Source: Rubripirellula reticaptiva
GTDB taxonomy: Bacteria > Planctomycetota > Planctomycetia > Pirellulales > Pirellulaceae
Assembly (NCBI RefSeq): GCF_007860175.1
Contig: NZ_SJPX01000002.1
Location: forward strand, 1,550,001 to 1,614,000
Direction: 5' to 3'
DNA length: 64,000 nt
In this document: piece by piece, positions 61,694-64,000 of the stretch
Layout of the letters: every line of letters starts with the position of its first letter
Numbering within the stretch: the stretch's first letter is position 1
The notes under the pieces: generated by a model
What the model was told of the DNA's origin: nothing
Seen by the model: only the letters and a program-made list of their open reading frames with translations
The model's database searches: none
Made by a program: the position numbers and the translations under genes

Positions 61694-64000
61694 TCAATCG
61701 ATGCGGATGGTGGAGACGTTGGATGGTTGCGGCGGCTTGACCGCAACACGTACGCTTTTGGCATATTTCATTCCGCGGTAGAGCCCCTCGAGGGTCAATT
61801 CGTACTCGCCCGCTTTGACGTCGGGAATCACGAAATTGCCGCCCGCGTCGGTCAGTACCTCTTGGGGTAAATTCGACGCTTGGGAGGGTTCCTCCACTGC
61901 TTTTCCGGTCGGATTGTCCGGCTTTTCATTTGGACTGTCCGGCTTCGATTCCGTTCGCCGTGTCAGGGCGACTTTCATCCCCGCGACTGGAAGTTTCACA
62001 TAGGCGATCTTGCCGCGGACAGCGGTGGACTGCGACTGTTGTTTCGTGATCCATTCCGCCTCGCTGCGGACTTCGATCGCGACGGTCGTAACGGCACCGA
62101 TATTCTGTGCGGCGTCCGTTGCTTGGATCAACAACGTGTGAGTACCCGAGACCAGCGCGTCCGTCGGAGCGATGATCGCCCAGTGCCCTTGGCCGATCCG
62201 CTGTCCGGCCAACGGCTTCACATCGGACGTGAATTCTTGCTGACCGGCCGTCGCCCAACCGGCGCGAATCGAGGCCGCTTCGCTCAGTCCCGCATCGTCG
62301 ACCACGACCCGAACCACAACCGGTTTCCCCAACACGGACGGCAGCGGCGATTGAAACTGAACATCTTTGACCTTCGGTGCCTGCGCATCAAACACTCCCG
62401 TCAAAGCATTGCTCCAAATCATCTGTGCGCCTCGTTGCAGACTTGCAATCAGCGGTGCTCGTCGATCTTTGACCAGGCCAACCGGAACGGACAGTCGATG
62501 AGGTTCGACTTGACTGTGAAGCCCCAAAGCCCCGGTTGCGTTGACACCCGCCCAAGCAAACTTAATCGCGGTCGGTGTTGAGACCGTCACGGACGGTTCT
62601 TCGTCAAGATATCGATCGCCATTCAGATCGATGCCTAGCGTCAGTTGGTCAGAACCATACCGAAATTTGCTGTCGCTTAGGTCGACCCAAACATTCGCAT
62701 CGACCACATCAGCACCCTTGGGGACAATGAACTGATCCGAATCGGAATCGGGCGTCCGAATCGTCACGGACGCGTCGGTATCCGACGGTGCAATTGCAAC
62801 CTCGCTGCGATCGCCGGCAACGTGAAACACAAAAGCACTCGGCCATTGGTCGGTTAGCACGCGAACGCCGAACGCACGTCCGTCGCAACCGGCTGCTGAG
62901 TAGGATTTATTCGCTTGCGTGCCGGGCGGCACCATCATGTCACCACTGGCCATGATGCGATTGCTGACCACGTCGAATAGTTCGACACGAACATGAGTCG
63001 ATGCATCGACTCCGTCGAGCGATTGAATTGAAACGTCGACACGTTGCAAATTGTGATCAAACGCTACCACAGGTCGAATCAACGCAGCCGGGCGATAAAC
63101 ACACGGTCCGAGGTCGATCATTTGGACCGCGTCACAATCTTCATCAGTCACTTCACACCACAGTGATGCGACCGTGACCGGTGCAGCAAGCGGATCGAGC
63201 TTGGCGGGCAAAAACGTGACCTTCGCCGGCTCAACCTCGTTAACCGGCAAGCCAGGATGGACCGCCAATTCGAACGGGACGGATTGCGACGACAGCCATC
63301 GTTGGATCTGATCCTTGTTCATGGTCGGCGGCAGTTCGCCGGGCGATTCTGCCCATGCGAGCAAACGCACTTTGACGATCTGAGTTTGCGAAGTTAACGC
63401 TTTGAGCCATAGGTGTCGAAAACGATCACGATTCGCGTGCATGATCCACTGAGCCGAGCCGTTGGGGACCGATGCGAGCGCTGAATCGGTGCCATTGTCC
63501 AAAGTCGCTTCCGCGATATCCGCCAGCGGCATCTTCAAGGGGACAACGGCGCGATAAACATCATCGCGGGTGATCCAGCGAACGTTGACCGCACTATTTC
63601 CATGTTGCGAAGCCTGATTCGAGTTCGCCGACCGGTGGATTTCCATCGTCGCCGAAGGCACCGAAAGTGGCAACAATTTCGGTGCCGGGTGTTCCAACCG
63701 CTGTGCCGCGACGGTTTGATACGCCGAAGCACCCACCATCCTTTGGATCAAATGAGTTGACTCATCAGACACAGCGTCAACCTGAAACCACTTGCCATCG
63801 AACTCCACTTCCAGCGTTCCTTGCAGAGTGCTATCCGATAGCGATCTGACAGAGACCCCAACCGACACATAATCCGACATTGCCATCGACCCACGCACCG
63901 ACACATCGAACTGATACTCGGACTGCAGGCGGGGCAGAGTGCTCAATCCCATCGCCAACGCGAGACGTTGGTAACGGCTGTTAGCTTTCACCAATTGCTC
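61694..64000 (-). CDS. large protein with carboxypeptidase-regulatory-like C-terminus, 5' end outside window
   Basis: The reading frame is open to the right edge (the first codons read GAG CAA TTG), so the gene begins beyond the window and about 768 residues are visible. It is beta-rich, with strands typical of Ig-like or bacterial adhesin modules (for example VRVELFDVVSNRIMASGDMM, IDLNGDRYLDEEPSVTV, TLLIQATDAAQNIGAVTTV). The end is a carboxypeptidase regulatory-like domain (GGNFVIPDVKAGEYELTLEG), which fits an extracellular scaffold. NLNGDRYLDEE-like segments resemble calcium-binding dockerin-type sites. No catalytic motif is visible in the part seen. It is translationally coupled to the HEAT-like lipoprotein gene. 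Confidence 0.75.
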   Translation of the reverse strand, partial: EQLVKANSRYQRLALAMGLSTLPRLQSEYQFDVSVRGSMAMSDYVSVGVSVRSLSDSTLQGTLEVEFDGKWFQVDAVSDESTHLIQRMVGASAYQTVAAQRLEHPAPKLLPLSVPSATMEIHRSANSNQASQHGNSAVNVRWITRDDVYRAVVPLKMPLADIAEATLDNGTDSALASVPNGSAQWIMHANRDRFRHLWLKALTSQTQIVKVRLLAWAESPGELPPTMNKDQIQRWLSSQSVPFELAVHPGLPVNEVEPAKVTFLPAKLDPLAAPVTVASLWCEVTDEDCDAVQMIDLGPCVYRPAALIRPVVAFDHNLQRVDVSIQSLDGVDASTHVRVELFDVVSNRIMASGDMMVPPGTQANKSYSAAGCDGRAFGVRVLTDQWPSAFVFHVAGDRSEVAIAPSDTDASVTIRTPDSDSDQFIVPKGADVVDANVWVDLSDSKFRYGSDQLTLGIDLNGDRYLDEEPSVTVSTPTAIKFAWAGVNATGALGLHSQVEPHRLSVPVGLVKDRRAPLIASLQRGAQMIWSNALTGVFDAQAPKVKDVQFQSPLPSVLGKPVVVRVVVDDAGLSEAASIRAGWATAGQQEFTSDVKPLAGQRIGQGHWAIIAPTDALVSGTHTLLIQATDAAQNIGAVTTVAIEVRSEAEWITKQQSQSTAVRGKIAYVKLPVAGMKVALTRRTESKPDSPNEKPDNPTGKAVEEPSQASNLPQEVLTDAGGNFVIPDVKAGEYELTLEGLYRGMKYAKSVRVAVKPPQPSNVSTIRID

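Overview
The window looks like chromosomal DNA of a planctomycete, probably a marine Pirellulaceae/Rhodopirellula-like bacterium. This rests on family content seen in the translations: three FGly-type sulfatases, a PVC-type heme-binding dehydrogenase with VCBS and HEAT parts, PQQ-type beta-propellers, DUF1559 and TIGR03067 domains, a divergent ECF sigma/Ser-Thr kinase pair, a TIGR04138-like protein, a Fae-like protein and many large secreted proteins. I see no rRNA, tRNA, CRISPR array, complete insertion sequence or prophage. Genes are on both strands, in short operons with several GTG and TTG starts.

Layout. 1-2.7 kb (+): end of a CE15-like esterase, a hydroxyacyl-CoA dehydrogenase and a small lipoprotein. 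2.8-10.2 kb (-): an MFS transporter fused to a PQQ propeller, an exported methyltransferase, a TIGR04138-like protein, a PSP1/RicT-type protein, a WD40-like protein and a squalene-cyclase-like repeat protein. 10.5-17.5 kb (+): a coiled-coil protein, a sugar isomerase, thiS-thiG with TTG starts, a sulfatase, a histone-H1-like Lys/Ala protein with a strong terminator, and a Fae-like protein that lacks the catalytic His. 17.6-26.2 kb (-): a PQQ propeller, a 1567-residue VCBS/dehydrogenase/HEAT/cytochrome c protein and a TPR-like secreted protein. 26.5-28.4 kb (+): a GMC oxidoreductase. 28.5-31.5 kb (-): a hexulose-phosphate-synthase-like protein, a zinc alcohol dehydrogenase, a sugar epimerase and a DUF1080 remnant. 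32-33.3 kb (-): a secreted DUF7450-like protein and a fasciclin protein.

33.6-40.7 kb holds a FabZ-like protein and a DNA-repair-flavoured block: a DUF429-like protein, a class II photolyase fused to a renalase-like oxidoreductase, a divergent photolyase-related protein without the FeS-cluster cysteines, and a Nei-type glycosylase. 41-48.6 kb has two sulfatases around a kinase-WD40 protein. 48.7-52.4 kb has an ECF sigma factor divergent from a very unusual receptor kinase carrying a zinc anti-sigma motif, a SecD-P1-like segment and DUF1559. 52.5-54.3 kb: a PH-like membrane protein and a GH5 glycosidase.

The most interesting locus is 54.5-60.3 kb (+). A 1561-residue membrane-anchored protein with a caspase-like domain and a von Willebrand A domain is followed 65 nt later, after a good Shine-Dalgarno site, by a 329-residue protein. 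In that protein the spacing of Trp, Glu, Trp and Glu residues closely follows the active site of CD38-type ADP-ribosyl cyclases. I read this as a candidate caspase / ADP-ribosyl-cyclase signalling or conflict system; the assignment comes from by-eye alignment and needs a structure-based check. The right end (60.9-64 kb, -) has a Cys-rich HEAT-like lipoprotein and a large secreted protein running off the window.
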